Positions 34,538 through 43,627 of a DNA stretch of 64,000 nucleotides are shown in pieces. Position numbers and translations under genes: made by a program. A model generated the notes under the pieces. The model had not been told where the DNA came from. It saw only the letters and a program-made list of their open reading frames with translations, and did no database searches. Position 1 is the first letter of the stretch. Every line of letters begins with the position of its first letter. The DNA is from Pedobacter glucosidilyticus DSM 23534 (GTDB lineage Bacteria > Bacteroidota > Bacteroidia > Sphingobacteriales > Sphingobacteriaceae), in NCBI RefSeq assembly GCF_000425145.1, contig NZ_AULF01000009.1, positions 1 to 64,000 on the forward strand, in the 5' to 3' direction.

Positions 34538-35635
34538 TTGATATTTGATAATTATAACCTTTACTACCTCGGTATTATTTTGATGTCGGGATTCGTAAGT
34601 CTTACGGCACTTCCTTCTATCATGTTTATAGCAAGGGAGCGTAAATTATATGATGATTTTCATCAAGAGCGTAAAACACATCAATCTGGTATATCCAGAT
34701 TAGGAGGAGTTGGTATTTTTTGTAGTTTCACCATCATATCACTACTTTTTGCAAGGTACGATAGCGTTTTGCCTACTAATATTTTATTAACAGCCTGTAT
34801 CATGCTATTTGCCGTAGGTTTAAAAGATGATTTGGCAGGGGCAGGGCCGGGTACAAAATTTTTCATTCAGTTTTTAGCATCAGCAATACTCGTTTTTTTA
34901 GGAGATGTTCGTTTAACCAGCATGTATGGTGTTTTTGGAATATCAGAGATAAGTTTCCTGTCTAGCATAGTACTTTCTATCACCACCATTATGTTTATGA
35001 TAAACGCCTTTAATCTTATTGATGGGATAGATGGCTTAGCAGGCACCTTAGGTCTTATCGTTAATTTAACATTCGGGATCATGTTTTTGCACATGGGACA
35101 GGGCGAAATAGCCACATTGGCCTTTAGTATGGTTGGTGCATTAGCAGGCTTCCTGTATTATAATTATACACCTTCAAAAATATTTATGGGTGATACAGGA
35201 AGTTTATTAATAGGTTTAATTTCAGTAGTGTTAGGAATTAAGTTTATAGAGCTAAATAAATTTGGAAGTACAGAAGTTACACCCGTTTTTATCTCGGCAC
35301 CAGCTACTGCAGTAGCCGTACTGATTATACCTTTATTTGATACTTTTAGAGTGTTTACACTAAGAGTTATAAAAAAGAAATCTCCTTTTAAAGCTGATAG
35401 AAATCATATCCACCATCGTATACTAGCTTTAGGCTTTACCCATTTACAAGCTACTTTTGTAATTGTATTAACCAATTTGTTTTTTATTTACTTGGTTTTG
35501 GTATTGAAAGAATGGGGCAATTTTGTACTCATTTTTGTTTTTTTTGGTTTGTGTATACTCATCAATTGGATTACCACAGTTTTATTAAGAATCAAGTTCA
35601 GGAAAGATTTTAAATTAAGTTATTTCTGGGAATAA
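34538..35635 (+). CDS. WecA/MraY-like undecaprenyl-phosphate glycosyl-1-phosphate transferase
   Basis: This is a 365-residue polytopic inner-membrane enzyme of the MraY/WecA family, which attaches a sugar-1-phosphate (commonly GlcNAc) to undecaprenyl phosphate to start O-antigen or capsule synthesis. Motifs: GLKDDLAGAG (aspartate pair), NAFNLIDGIDGLAGTLG, MGDTGSLLIG and RNHIHHRIL. These match the WecA-type better than MraY. The start is TTG at 34538, which keeps the first membrane helix whole; an ATG at 34583 would cut it. It stands alone, not inside a polysaccharide cluster. Confidence 0.88.
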   Translation: MIFDNYNLYYLGIILMSGFVSLTALPSIMFIARERKLYDDFHQERKTHQSGISRLGGVGIFCSFTIISLLFARYDSVLPTNILLTACIMLFAVGLKDDLAGAGPGTKFFIQFLASAILVFLGDVRLTSMYGVFGISEISFLSSIVLSITTIMFMINAFNLIDGIDGLAGTLGLIVNLTFGIMFLHMGQGEIATLAFSMVGALAGFLYYNYTPSKIFMGDTGSLLIGLISVVLGIKFIELNKFGSTEVTPVFISAPATAVAVLIIPLFDTFRVFTLRVIKKKSPFKADRNHIHHRILALGFTHLQATFVIVLTNLFFIYLVLVLKEWGNFVLIFVFFGLCILINWITTVLLRIKFRKDFKLSYFWE

Positions 35636-35636
35636 T

Positions 35637-36608
35637 TTAATTTTCAGGTCTTCCTAGGGCTTTCCCCTTTTGATAAAGCTGCTCTTCCTTTTCCACCAAT
35701 TGTTTTTCTTCCAGTGATTGGTCTTTCCTAATTAAATTTTTCATGTCAGGTTGCCCTGCATCTACCCAGGCCGAATACCAAAAGCTGCCAACCGAAAGAA
35801 TAGATTTTCTCATTTGCCTTTCTACCATCCCATCTAAAGCCTTATGATAAGCTTCCGAGTATTCTGCAGAATATTCTCTAATTACCTTATTATTTCGCTC
35901 GCTATAACTGTATTTTCTATCAGAGGGAAAGCTTTTACTCAATTGCTTCTCAAATAAAAGAGTAGAGTCTAACATGGTATAGGTATTTTCTACAATTTTC
36001 CAGGCTTCGTTTAAAGGATTATCTATATATTTTGCTCTTCCAACAAAGTAATCATATCGGTCTGCAAATAATTCGGGTAGTCTACTTTCCCAAAAACCAT
36101 GTATACCTATTTGGCCTGTCAGTTGCCCATTATAATTTTCAGTAGTATGCAAAGGTACATGAGCATCTGCTATATAATGCCCAATATCGGCAGAGTGACG
36201 TAGAATTTGTACCGAGTCGCGGTCTTTAAATGCTTTAACCAGCCTGTAGTACACACGTTCTATATGCCAAGGTACAATACCATAAGCTTTTAAAGTATCT
36301 TCAGAATACTTTTTAACAGCATCATTCCATTTCTTAGGGATACTATCAAAAGGAGCTTTTCCATAATGGTCGGCATCTAGGTAATGCCTTGGTGCTTCTA
36401 AAGAATCTGCATACCTGCGTTTATCTGGGTCTACCGCATGGTCTGTTATATAGTTGATGTTGCTCTTATAAAAGCTAATGAGATCTTTTGGTAAGGTAAA
36501 AACAGCAAGCCTGTTTATCCTTTTATGCGCAAAAAATCCCCAAGAACAAAGTAAAATTACCAGTGGTAAAAGAATGATGAGTAGTTTTTTAGTATTCTTC
36601 ATAATCAA
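35637..36608 (-). CDS. Zinc-dependent phospholipase C / S1-P1 nuclease-like protein
   Basis: This is 323 residues, exported. The N terminus is a membrane segment or lipoprotein-like signal (LLIILLPLVILLCSWGFFAHKRIN). The mature part begins with W-G-F-F-A-H, the Trp plus His zinc ligand arrangement of the family. Further ligands are visible in DHAVDPDKR, PRHYLDADHY, HSADIGHYIADAHVPLHTTEN and HGFWE, enough for three zinc ions. The family covers phospholipase C and S1/P1 nuclease, and I cannot decide between them. It converges with the WecA-like gene, with one base between the stops. Confidence 0.8.
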   Translation of the reverse strand: MIMKNTKKLLIILLPLVILLCSWGFFAHKRINRLAVFTLPKDLISFYKSNINYITDHAVDPDKRRYADSLEAPRHYLDADHYGKAPFDSIPKKWNDAVKKYSEDTLKAYGIVPWHIERVYYRLVKAFKDRDSVQILRHSADIGHYIADAHVPLHTTENYNGQLTGQIGIHGFWESRLPELFADRYDYFVGRAKYIDNPLNEAWKIVENTYTMLDSTLLFEKQLSKSFPSDRKYSYSERNNKVIREYSAEYSEAYHKALDGMVERQMRKSILSVGSFWYSAWVDAGQPDMKNLIRKDQSLEEKQLVEKEEQLYQKGKALGRPEN

Positions 36609-36802
36609 ATGTAAGGCTTGTATATTTATTTAAATAAGTTATTGTTTAAAATTTTTGTAAAGCTTATTTTTTTATGGCTTACACATTCAGGTGCTAAGGC
36701 TATTTTGTGTTAAATGCTGCTTAATAAAGCATATCATGAATTGGAAGCTCATGCTACTTAATTTTTAAGGTTTAAATACATGTAAAAAAAATAGCATAAC
36801 AC

Positions 36803-36833
36803 TTTGTATTTTAATTTTTTCAATCTATATTTG
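36803..36833 (+). promoter_or_regulatory. Bacteroidetes-type promoter of rpsT
   Basis: TTTG (36803-36806) and TATATTTG (36826-36833) are 19 bases apart, a full match to the -33/-7 consensus, 45 bases before the rpsT ATG. Confidence 0.85.
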
Positions 36834-36878
36834 CATCCCCAATAGGGAAAGATATTAATAAGGAATAAAAAGCTTAAG

Positions 36879-37130
36879 ATGGCAAATCATAAATCGGCAT
36901 TAAAAAGAATCAGATCAAACGCGGCGAAGCGTTTACGTAACAGATACCAAGCTAAAACTACTAGAACTTTTATCAAAAGATTACGTAGTGCAGTTTCTAA
37001 AGACGAAGCTCTAGCATTATTACCTAAAGTAACTTCAATGTTAGATCGTTTGGCTAAAAAGAACGTAATTCATAAAAATAAAGCAGCTAACAATAAGTCA
37101 AGATTGACAAAATTTGTTAACTCCTTATAA
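36879..37130 (+). CDS. rpsT: Ribosomal protein bS20
   Basis: This is an 83-residue basic 30S protein beginning MANHKSALKRIRSNAAKRLRN, with the C-terminal KKNVIHKNKAANNKSRLTKFV typical of bS20. It is monocistronic, with its own promoter and terminator. Confidence 0.97.
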   Translation: MANHKSALKRIRSNAAKRLRNRYQAKTTRTFIKRLRSAVSKDEALALLPKVTSMLDRLAKKNVIHKNKAANNKSRLTKFVNSL

Positions 37131-37152
37131 GATATAGATATTCCTTTTATCT

Positions 37153-37189
37153 AAAAAAGCTGATTTTTTAATTAAAATCAGCTTTTTTT
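37153..37189 (+). terminator. Rho-independent terminator of rpsT
   Basis: AAAGCTGATTTT (37156-37167) pairs with AAAATCAGCTTT (37174-37185), 6-base loop, followed by T residues. Confidence 0.93.
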
Positions 37190-37224
37190 ATTTGTGTTTA
37201 CATAGGTTTTTGTATTTTTAATTA

Positions 37225-37926
37225 ATGAAATCAACCTATGAACAAAAAATGCCTATTACTACCTGGGCAGAAGAAGACCGTCCACGTGAAAAATTATTAG
37301 CTCAAGGCAGAAGAGTTTTATCAGATGCTGAGCTTATTGCCATCTTAATTGGTTCAGGCAGTAGGTCAGAATCAGCCGTAGATTTAAGTAAAAGAATACT
37401 AAATACTTATCAAAATAATCTAGATGCTTTAGGTAAGCTAAGTGTTCAAGAATTATCTAAATTTAAAGGAATTGGAGAAGCTAAAGCCATTTCTATCATA
37501 GCAGCCCTAGAACTAGGCCGGAGAAGAAAAGAAGCAGATGTGCCAGAACTTACCAGTATTTATACGCCATCAGACATATTTAATGTATTAGAATCTTATT
37601 TTGCAGATTTAATGCATGAAGAGTTTTGGATTATTTTACTCAATAAAAGGAATGCTATTTTAAATAAAATTTTAATATCTAAAGGTGGTTTGGCAGGTAC
37701 TGTGGCAGACCCTAAAATCATCTTCAAAGCAGCATTAGAACATCATGCTGCTAGTATCATATTAGCTCATAATCATCCTTCCGGAAATTTAAAACCTAGT
37801 TCGGCAGATATCAGGCTTACCAAAAAAATTGTAGATGCAGGTGCTTTGTTAGATATATCCATTTTAGACCATGTTATTTTTTGTGATAAAAAATTTTTTA
37901 GTTTTTCTGATGCAGGCATGATATAA
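37225..37926 (+). CDS. radC: RadC family JAB/MPN domain protein
   Basis: This is 233 residues. An N-terminal helix-hairpin-helix region (KFKGIGEAKAISIIAALELGRR) is followed by the JAMM metalloprotease-like domain with E132/E133, H182 and H184 in HNHPSGN, and D195. The historical role in DNA repair is disputed; the biochemical activity is unknown. It precedes pheT on the same strand after a ~97-base gap. Confidence 0.93.
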   Translation: MKSTYEQKMPITTWAEEDRPREKLLAQGRRVLSDAELIAILIGSGSRSESAVDLSKRILNTYQNNLDALGKLSVQELSKFKGIGEAKAISIIAALELGRRRKEADVPELTSIYTPSDIFNVLESYFADLMHEEFWIILLNKRNAILNKILISKGGLAGTVADPKIIFKAALEHHAASIILAHNHPSGNLKPSSADIRLTKKIVDAGALLDISILDHVIFCDKKFFSFSDAGMI

Positions 37927-38022
37927 GCGTTTTTAATTAAACTTAATGATGGGCACTTTGCTAATATTTTCATCATTAAGCTTTCTTTTCCTATTTTTGC
38001 GCTTTCGCGAAAATACAAATAC

Positions 38023-40419
38023 ATGAAGATATCCTACAGCTGGTTAAAACAATTCCTAGATACAGATTTAAAACCCGAAGAAATTTCAGCCATACTCACT
38101 TCCATAGGTTTAGAGGTTGAAAGTTTAGAGCGTGTACAAGCAGTACCCGGTGGTTTAGAAGGTTTGGTTATAGGTTACGTAAAAGAGCGTTCCCAGCATC
38201 CTAATGCTGATAGATTAAGCATCACTAAAGTTGATGTTGGTACCAATGAAGATTTACAAATTGTTTGTGGTGCACCAAATGTAGCAGCCGGCCAAAAAGT
38301 AGTGGTTGCAACGGTGGGTTGTACTGTACATCCAACAAGTGGCGAGCCTTTTAAAATAAACAAATCTAAAATAAGAGGCGAAGTATCTGAAGGGATGATT
38401 TGTGCCGAAGACGAAATTGGTTTAGGAAAATCACATGATGGCATCATGGTTTTGCCAGAAGATGCGCCAATTGGTAAAGAGGCAAAAGAGTTTTTTAATC
38501 TACAGGATGATTTTCTTTTTGAAATAGGCTTAACACCAAACCGGGCAGATGCTGCTTCTCATTTAGGCGTTGCTCGTGATATTGCAGCTTACCTAAAAAT
38601 TGATATTAAAAAACCTGTTGTTGACAGTTTCAAAGTGGCAGAAGAAACATCAGCTATAGAAGTTGTTATAGAAGATGCAGTTGCAGCACCCAGATATTCT
38701 GGTTTAACCATTAGTGGAATAGAAGTTAAAGAATCTCCAGATTGGCTAAAAGAGAAATTAGCTGTGATAGGCCTAAGAGCAATAAACAATATTGTAGACG
38801 TTACCAATTATGTTTTGCATGATTTAGGGCAGCCTTTACATGCTTTTGATGCGGATGAAATCAAGGGAAATAAAGTCATTGTGAAAAAATGTGCAGAAGC
38901 TACTTCATTTAAAACCTTAGATGAGGTAGAGCGTAAGCTTTCTGCTGATGATTTAATGATTTGTAATGCCCAAGAGCCTATGTGTATTGCCGGAGTTTTT
39001 GGTGGCATAACATCAGGTGTAAAAGCTACAACAAAAAATATATTCTTAGAGAGTGCCTATTTTAACCCCGTAAGTGTAAGAAAAACAGCTAAAAGACATG
39101 GTTTAAAAACCGATTCTTCTTTCCGTTTTGAGCGTGGTACTGATCCAGAAATTACGGTTTACGCTTTAAAAAGAGCCGCTTTGTTGATACAGGAAGTTGC
39201 TGGGGGTACTATTTCATCTCCAATATTTGATCATTATCCGCAGCCAAACCCTTATTTTGAGGTTGATTTAAGCTTAGATAGGGTAAATAAAATTATTGGA
39301 CAGGTAATTCCTGATGAGGAAATCATCAGCATCATTAAATCTTTAAGTATTACAGTTGTTAAAGCCGAGAACAGGTTACTTCAATTACAAGTGCCTAGCT
39401 ATAAGGTTGATGTAACCAGAGAAATTGATGTGATAGAAGAGGTGCTGAGAATTTATGGTTACGATAATATCGATATACCTGGCAAAGTTAATGCTTCTTT
39501 AAACTATTCATCTAAACCTGATAAGGAAGCGGTACAACATACCATTGCCGATTTATTATCCTCAAATGGATATTTCGAGATTTTATCTAACTCTTTAACA
39601 AAGAAGAGTTTCACTTTGGATGAGGAAAAAGCTGTAAATATCTTAAACCCGCTTAGCTCTGATTTGGATGTGATGCGACAGTCTTTGTTGTACTCTGGCT
39701 TAGAGGCTATTGCATACAACAGCAATAGAAAACAAGCAGATTTAAAGTTTTACGAGTTTGGAAAGACTTATTTTTTAAAGGAAGAGAAATATCAGGAAAA
39801 TAATTGCTTGGCTATTTTTGTAACCGGTAAAACACCTGCTAACTGGCAAAATGCAGCTAAAGAATATAGCTTCTATCAAATTAAAGCCACAGTTGATGCT
39901 ATCATTCAAAAGTTAAATGTTGCTAATCTGATATCTGAAGATTTAAAAGATAGCGAGTTTGCTTACGGCATCACCTACAAAAGAGGACAAAAAACTTTAG
40001 TGAGGTTTGGCGCAGTAGAAAATGCAGCTTTAAAAAAGGCAGATGTTGATAAAGCCGTTTTTGCAGCCATCTTCAATTGGGATTTAATTTTTACCATCAT
40101 CAGAAATAATAAAATCACTTATCAAGAGATTTCTAAATTCCCTGCGGTGAAAAGAGATTTATCGATGCTGCTAAATGCTGATATTAGTTTTGAGCAATTG
40201 AAGAAGATAGCTCTTAAAACAGATAAGAAATTGTTGAAAGCGGTTGATGTTTTTGATGTTTATCAAGGAGACAAACTTCCGGAAGGAAAAAAATCTTATG
40301 CTTTAAGTTTTGTTTTGCAAGACGAAGAACAAACCCTTACGGATAAACAAATAGATGCGGTGATGCAGAAATTAATTGTTAATTTCGAAAAAGAAATAGG
40401 CGCAGAAATTAGAAAGTAA
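38023..40419 (+). CDS. pheT: Phenylalanyl-tRNA synthetase beta subunit
   Basis: This is 798 residues, the full family length. Domains in order: the N-terminal part with a tRNA-binding OB fold (~43-150, VIGYVKERSQHPNADRLSITKVDVG), the B3/B4 editing region (~210-380), B5, the catalytic-like core and the C-terminal FDX-ACB anticodon-binding domain (KFPAVKRDLSMLL...). It works with PheS, which is not in the window. It is upstream of a coiled-coil gene and zapA on the same strand. Confidence 0.96.
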   Translation: MKISYSWLKQFLDTDLKPEEISAILTSIGLEVESLERVQAVPGGLEGLVIGYVKERSQHPNADRLSITKVDVGTNEDLQIVCGAPNVAAGQKVVVATVGCTVHPTSGEPFKINKSKIRGEVSEGMICAEDEIGLGKSHDGIMVLPEDAPIGKEAKEFFNLQDDFLFEIGLTPNRADAASHLGVARDIAAYLKIDIKKPVVDSFKVAEETSAIEVVIEDAVAAPRYSGLTISGIEVKESPDWLKEKLAVIGLRAINNIVDVTNYVLHDLGQPLHAFDADEIKGNKVIVKKCAEATSFKTLDEVERKLSADDLMICNAQEPMCIAGVFGGITSGVKATTKNIFLESAYFNPVSVRKTAKRHGLKTDSSFRFERGTDPEITVYALKRAALLIQEVAGGTISSPIFDHYPQPNPYFEVDLSLDRVNKIIGQVIPDEEIISIIKSLSITVVKAENRLLQLQVPSYKVDVTREIDVIEEVLRIYGYDNIDIPGKVNASLNYSSKPDKEAVQHTIADLLSSNGYFEILSNSLTKKSFTLDEEKAVNILNPLSSDLDVMRQSLLYSGLEAIAYNSNRKQADLKFYEFGKTYFLKEEKYQENNCLAIFVTGKTPANWQNAAKEYSFYQIKATVDAIIQKLNVANLISEDLKDSEFAYGITYKRGQKTLVRFGAVENAALKKADVDKAVFAAIFNWDLIFTIIRNNKITYQEISKFPAVKRDLSMLLNADISFEQLKKIALKTDKKLLKAVDVFDVYQGDKLPEGKKSYALSFVLQDEEQTLTDKQIDAVMQKLIVNFEKEIGAEIRK

Positions 40420-40482
40420 ATTTCCATATTTTGTATTCCCTATTTTAACTTTTGAATTTTTAGTTTAGAATTTTAAAATATT

Positions 40483-40773
40483 ATGTCTGTAATAGCTCAA
40501 AAATTAGATCAGGTTCTGGACCGCACCCAAAAACTGGTAGAGTTAGCAAAGGCTTTACAGGAGCATAATGACCTTTTAAATCTTGAAAATCAATCGCTTC
40601 AAGTAGCATTAAATACCAGCGAAACCAAGCGAAAAGAGCTAGAAGAAAAGCTTAGAGTTTTAAAGTTAGCGAAGAGTTTAGAGGGTACAAGTGAAAAAAC
40701 ACTTGACATCAAGAAAAAAATTAACGAATTTGTGCGGGAAATAGATAAATGTATTGTATTGCTGAAGAAGTAA
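40483..40773 (+). CDS. Coiled-coil protein upstream of zapA
   Basis: This is 96 residues, almost entirely helical, with heptad-like leucines (LDQVLDRTQKLVELAKALQEHNDLLNLENQSLQ) and a Lys-rich tail. There is no signal peptide. It ends 7 bases before the earliest possible zapA start and is surely co-transcribed with zapA. A short coiled coil next to zapA recalls ZapB, the partner of ZapA in E. coli, but I see no sequence match; that role is inferred from context. Confidence 0.7.
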   Translation: MSVIAQKLDQVLDRTQKLVELAKALQEHNDLLNLENQSLQVALNTSETKRKELEEKLRVLKLAKSLEGTSEKTLDIKKKINEFVREIDKCIVLLKK

Positions 40774-40795
40774 TACAGTAGTGAACCTAAGCTCA

Positions 40796-41092
40796 ATGGG
40801 AGAGATCTCCATAAAAATAAATATTGCTGACCGTGTTTATCCTTTAAAGATAAACGTGGAGGAAGAGGAAGTTGTGAGGCGAGCTGCTAAATTAATAAAT
40901 GACCGCATAAAAGAATTTCAAGAAAATTATGCAGTTAAAGATAAACAAGATTTGCTCTCTATGTGTGTGTTGTATTATGCAACCGCAACCATAAAGGCCG
41001 AGAAAAATGCCAGTAATGAAGATACAGAGGTGGCAGAGAAAGTTTATCATTTAGATAGTTTATTGAACGATTTTTTCGCTAAACAAAAGTAA
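40796..41092 (+). CDS. zapA: Cell division protein ZapA
   Basis: This is 98 residues from the ATG at 40796 (MGEISIKINIADRVYPLKI), which fits the family N terminus; a GTG five codons upstream is also in frame. The C-terminal half is a helical coiled coil. ZapA cross-links FtsZ filaments at the division ring. It is preceded by the coiled-coil gene and followed by a structured RNA region, as in E. coli where ssrS follows zapA. Confidence 0.88.
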   Translation: MGEISIKINIADRVYPLKINVEEEEVVRRAAKLINDRIKEFQENYAVKDKQDLLSMCVLYYATATIKAEKNASNEDTEVAEKVYHLDSLLNDFFAKQK

Positions 41093-41123
41093 TAGCGTTC
41101 TTTATATAAGAGTTTTAAAATTT

Positions 41124-41297
41124 AACCGCAGTTAAATTTTAGGTTTCACTATTAAAAACTTAACACTTCGATATTTTGAAGGTAAGTATAGATAATGCCG
41201 ATTTTTTGCCATCAGCAACACCTCGGTTATTTGTACCTTTAACCTGTAATTGAAGTTTACAATACATGAAATCTAAGAGTTAGTTGCGGTTTTTTTA
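41124..41297 (+). ncRNA. ssrS: Probable 6S RNA
   Basis: This region of about 174 bases folds as one long rod with interruptions. AACCGCAGTTAA (41124-41135) pairs with TTAGTTGCGGTT (41280-41291) over 12 bp. GGTTTCA (41142-41148) pairs with TGAAATC (41267-41273), AAACTT (41156-41161) with AAGTTT (41253-41258), AAGGTA (41179-41184) with TACCTT (41234-41239), and ATAA..CCGA (41192-41201) with TCGGTTAT (41223-41230). Unpaired stretches lie between them, and a T run follows the closing stem. The length, rod-with-bubble shape and position right after zapA agree with 6S RNA, which binds RNA polymerase. No covariance search was possible. Confidence 0.7.
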
Positions 41298-41316
41298 TTT
41301 TATTTAACGACATTTT

Positions 41317-42879
41317 ATGGAGATAATGATTTACCTCGCTATTGCAATTGTTGCTTTTGGTGGAGGAGTTTTAACAGGAAGAGTACTACTTCGTCAGCTA
41401 CTAAAACAACAAGAAGTAGCAGCACAATCTAAAGTAAAGAAGATTTTAAAAGATGCTGAAAATAATGCTGAAATCTTAAAAAAGAACAAATTATTAGAGG
41501 CTAAAGAGAAATTCTTGCAAATGAAAGCAGATCACGAGCAAGAAATCAATCAAAAAAATATTGCCATTTCACAAAGAGAGAACACTTTAAAACAAAAGGA
41601 ACAGTCTCTCAATCAGAAATTAGAAAATCAAACCAGAAAAGAGCAAGAGCTTGATAATCTTAAAAAGAAGTTAGAGCAACAAACAGAAATTGTTGTTAAA
41701 AAACAAGAAGAGGTTGAGGCTATCAAAAATCAACACATCAAAGAGTTAGAAACTATTGCTGGTTTATCTGCCGAAGAAGCTAAAACACAACTAGAAACTA
41801 ATTTAAAAGAAGAAGCCAGAACCAATGCTATGGCTCAAATTAAAGATATTGTTGATGAAGCTAAAATGACTGCAGCTAAAGAAGCTAAAAAAGTAGTTAT
41901 ACAAACCATTCAACGTACAGCTACTGAGTCTGCAATAGAAAATACCGTATCTATTTTCAATATCGAAAATGATGAAATTAAAGGTAGAATTATAGGTAGA
42001 GAAGGCAGAAATATCAGAGCTTTAGAAGCTGCAACAGGTATAGAAATTATTGTTGATGATACGCCAGAGGCTATCATCCTTTCTGGTTTTGACCCTGTAA
42101 GAAGAGAAATTGCCCGTTTAGCACTTCACCGTTTGGTAACAGACGGACGTATACACCCTGCCAGAATTGAAGAGGTGGTAGCCAAAACTCAAAAACAAAT
42201 TGAAGAAGAGATTATTGAGATAGGCGAGCGTACTGTTATTGATTTAGGTATCCATGGCCTTCACCCAGAGTTAATCAGAATGGTGGGTAGAATGCGTTAC
42301 CGCTCTTCTTACGGACAGAATTTATTACAACACTCTAGAGAAGTTGCCAACTTCTGTGCTACTATGGCATCAGAACTAGGGTTAAACGCTAAATTGGCTA
42401 AAAGAGCCGGATTATTACATGATATTGGTAAAGTACCTGATGATAATCCAGAATTGCCACACGCAATTTTAGGGATGCAGCTAGCAGAAAAATATAAAGA
42501 GCACCCTGAAGTTTGCAACGCTATTGGTGCACACCATGATGAGATAGAGATGACTTCCATGATATCCCCTATTATCCAAGCTTGCGATGCTATTTCTGGT
42601 GCAAGACCAGGCGCAAGAAGAGAGGTAGTAGAAAGCTATATCAGAAGACTAAAAGAGTTGGAAAGCTTAGCTTTATCTTACCCTGGCGTTGAAAAAACCT
42701 TTGCTATACAAGCTGGTAGAGAGTTAAGGGTGGTAGTAGAAAGTGAAAAAATAAGTGATGCGCAATCTGAAATTTTAGCTGCTGATATTTCTAACAGAAT
42801 TCAAACTGAAATGACTTATCCTGGTCAAATCAAAGTTACCGTTATCAGAGAGACTAGGTCTGTAGCATACGCAAAATAG
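41317..42879 (+). CDS. rny: Ribonuclease Y
   Basis: This is a 520-residue membrane-anchored endoribonuclease that starts mRNA decay. It has an N-terminal membrane helix ([22 protein letters not shown]), a long coiled coil (~30-200), a KH domain (~210-275, [30 protein letters not shown]) and an HD domain with the metal motif [11 protein letters not shown] and HHDEIE. A terminator-like hairpin lies ~90 bases after the stop. Confidence 0.96.
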   Translation: MEIMIYLAIAIVAFGGGVLTGRVLLRQLLKQQEVAAQSKVKKILKDAENNAEILKKNKLLEAKEKFLQMKADHEQEINQKNIAISQRENTLKQKEQSLNQKLENQTRKEQELDNLKKKLEQQTEIVVKKQEEVEAIKNQHIKELETIAGLSAEEAKTQLETNLKEEARTNAMAQIKDIVDEAKMTAAKEAKKVVIQTIQRTATESAIENTVSIFNIENDEIKGRIIGREGRNIRALEAATGIEIIVDDTPEAIILSGFDPVRREIARLALHRLVTDGRIHPARIEEVVAKTQKQIEEEIIEIGERTVIDLGIHGLHPELIRMVGRMRYRSSYGQNLLQHSREVANFCATMASELGLNAKLAKRAGLLHDIGKVPDDNPELPHAILGMQLAEKYKEHPEVCNAIGAHHDEIEMTSMISPIIQACDAISGARPGARREVVESYIRRLKELESLALSYPGVEKTFAIQAGRELRVVVESEKISDAQSEILAADISNRIQTEMTYPGQIKVTVIRETRSVAYAK

Positions 42880-42890
42880 GTTTAAAGTAT

Positions 42891-42917
42891 AGAGTAGAAA
42901 GTACGGAGTAGAAAGTA
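42891..42917. repeat. Short direct repeat downstream of rny
   Basis: AGAGTAGAAAGTA (42891-42903) and GGAGTAGAAAGTA (42905-42917) are a near-identical 13-base tandem repeat, with AGTAGAAAGTA shared. It is non-coding, and its role is unknown. Confidence 0.7.
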
Positions 42918-42970
42918 TAAAGACCCTAAATTTTTGAGTTAAAGAGATTTAAACTTAAAGAATTAATATC

Positions 42971-42996
42971 AAGCGGTGGATTTATCCATCGCTTTT
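42971..42996 (+). terminator. Terminator-like hairpin after rny
   Basis: AAGCGGTGGA (42971-42980) pairs with TCCATCGCTT (42985-42994) through 10 bp with one wobble and a 4-base loop. The T run is short, so efficiency may be modest. Confidence 0.7.
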
Positions 42997-43009
42997 ATAT
43001 TAAAATGAA

Positions 43010-43519
43010 ATGACTAAAGTAAATCAAGAAGAAAAAAGAGAAATAGACGTTTTGTTTGATGAGTATTCAAAATCGCATCAGCATCCAACAAATAAACTTA
43101 TCCATTGGATATGTGTGCCACTTATTTTATTTAGCATCATAGGTTTAATAACCGCCATACCTTTTCCGCATATTGCCTTTTTAGGAAAATATAATACTTA
43201 CATCAATTGGTTTTCTTTTCTATTAGCGGGTAGCATCTATTACTATCTAAAACTATCGCCTTTGCTTTCTTACTTAATGTTATTTGTAGTGGGGGCTATG
43301 TATTTTTTCATTGTGCAGCTAGAATATGTAGAGCAAGCTGGTGGTCCAGCACTATGGCAAGTAAGCTTAGCAATATTTATACTATCGTGGATAGGGCAAT
43401 TTATAGGGCATAAAATAGAAGGCAAGAAGCCTTCTTTTATTACAGATTTGAAGTTTTTATTGGTCGGACCTATTTGGCTACTTCATTTTATTTTAAAAAG
43501 GTTCAACATCAGATACTAA
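43010..43519 (+). CDS. Mpo1-like (DUF962) membrane protein
   Basis: This is a 169-residue inner-membrane protein with about four helices. The N-terminal segment FDEYSKSHQHPTNKLIHWICVPLI and the later GQFIGHKIEGKKPSF contain the conserved histidines of the DUF962/Mpo1 family. The yeast member is an iron-dependent dioxygenase acting on 2-hydroxy fatty acids; the bacterial role is not known to me. It stands alone after rny. Confidence 0.85.
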   Translation: MTKVNQEEKREIDVLFDEYSKSHQHPTNKLIHWICVPLILFSIIGLITAIPFPHIAFLGKYNTYINWFSFLLAGSIYYYLKLSPLLSYLMLFVVGAMYFFIVQLEYVEQAGGPALWQVSLAIFILSWIGQFIGHKIEGKKPSFITDLKFLLVGPIWLLHFILKRFNIRY

Positions 43520-43528
43520 GGTTAAGTG

Positions 43529-43605
43529 TTAACCTTTTCTTAACACATCAATTACTGTTACTTAATTTTAAAGTAACACCCACGTAACATGTAGCTAATA
43601 CTTTT
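43529..43605 (+). promoter_or_regulatory. 11-bp phased repeat array plus -7 element, Pho-box-like promoter
   Basis: Heptamers occur in register every 11 bases: TTAACCT (43529), TTAACAC (43540), ATTACTG (43551), TTAATTT (43562), GTAACAC (43573) and GTAACAT (43584). The first, second, fifth and sixth share a (T/G)TAAC core, and TTAATTT keeps TTAA. TACTTTTG at 43598-43605 matches the TAnnTTTG -7 element, and no -33 element is present at the expected place. PhoB/PhoP-type activators bind 7-base direct repeats with 11-bp period in place of the -35 region, so this looks like an activator-dependent promoter for the TonB receptor gene. The regulator's identity is inferred. Confidence 0.6.
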
Positions 43606-43627
43606 GCAACAACTAAACAAAGCAAAA

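Noticed and set aside
43604-43627. TTG start of the second TonB receptor
   Set aside because: It overlaps the predicted -7 element, and the GTG at 43628 gives a better signal peptide.
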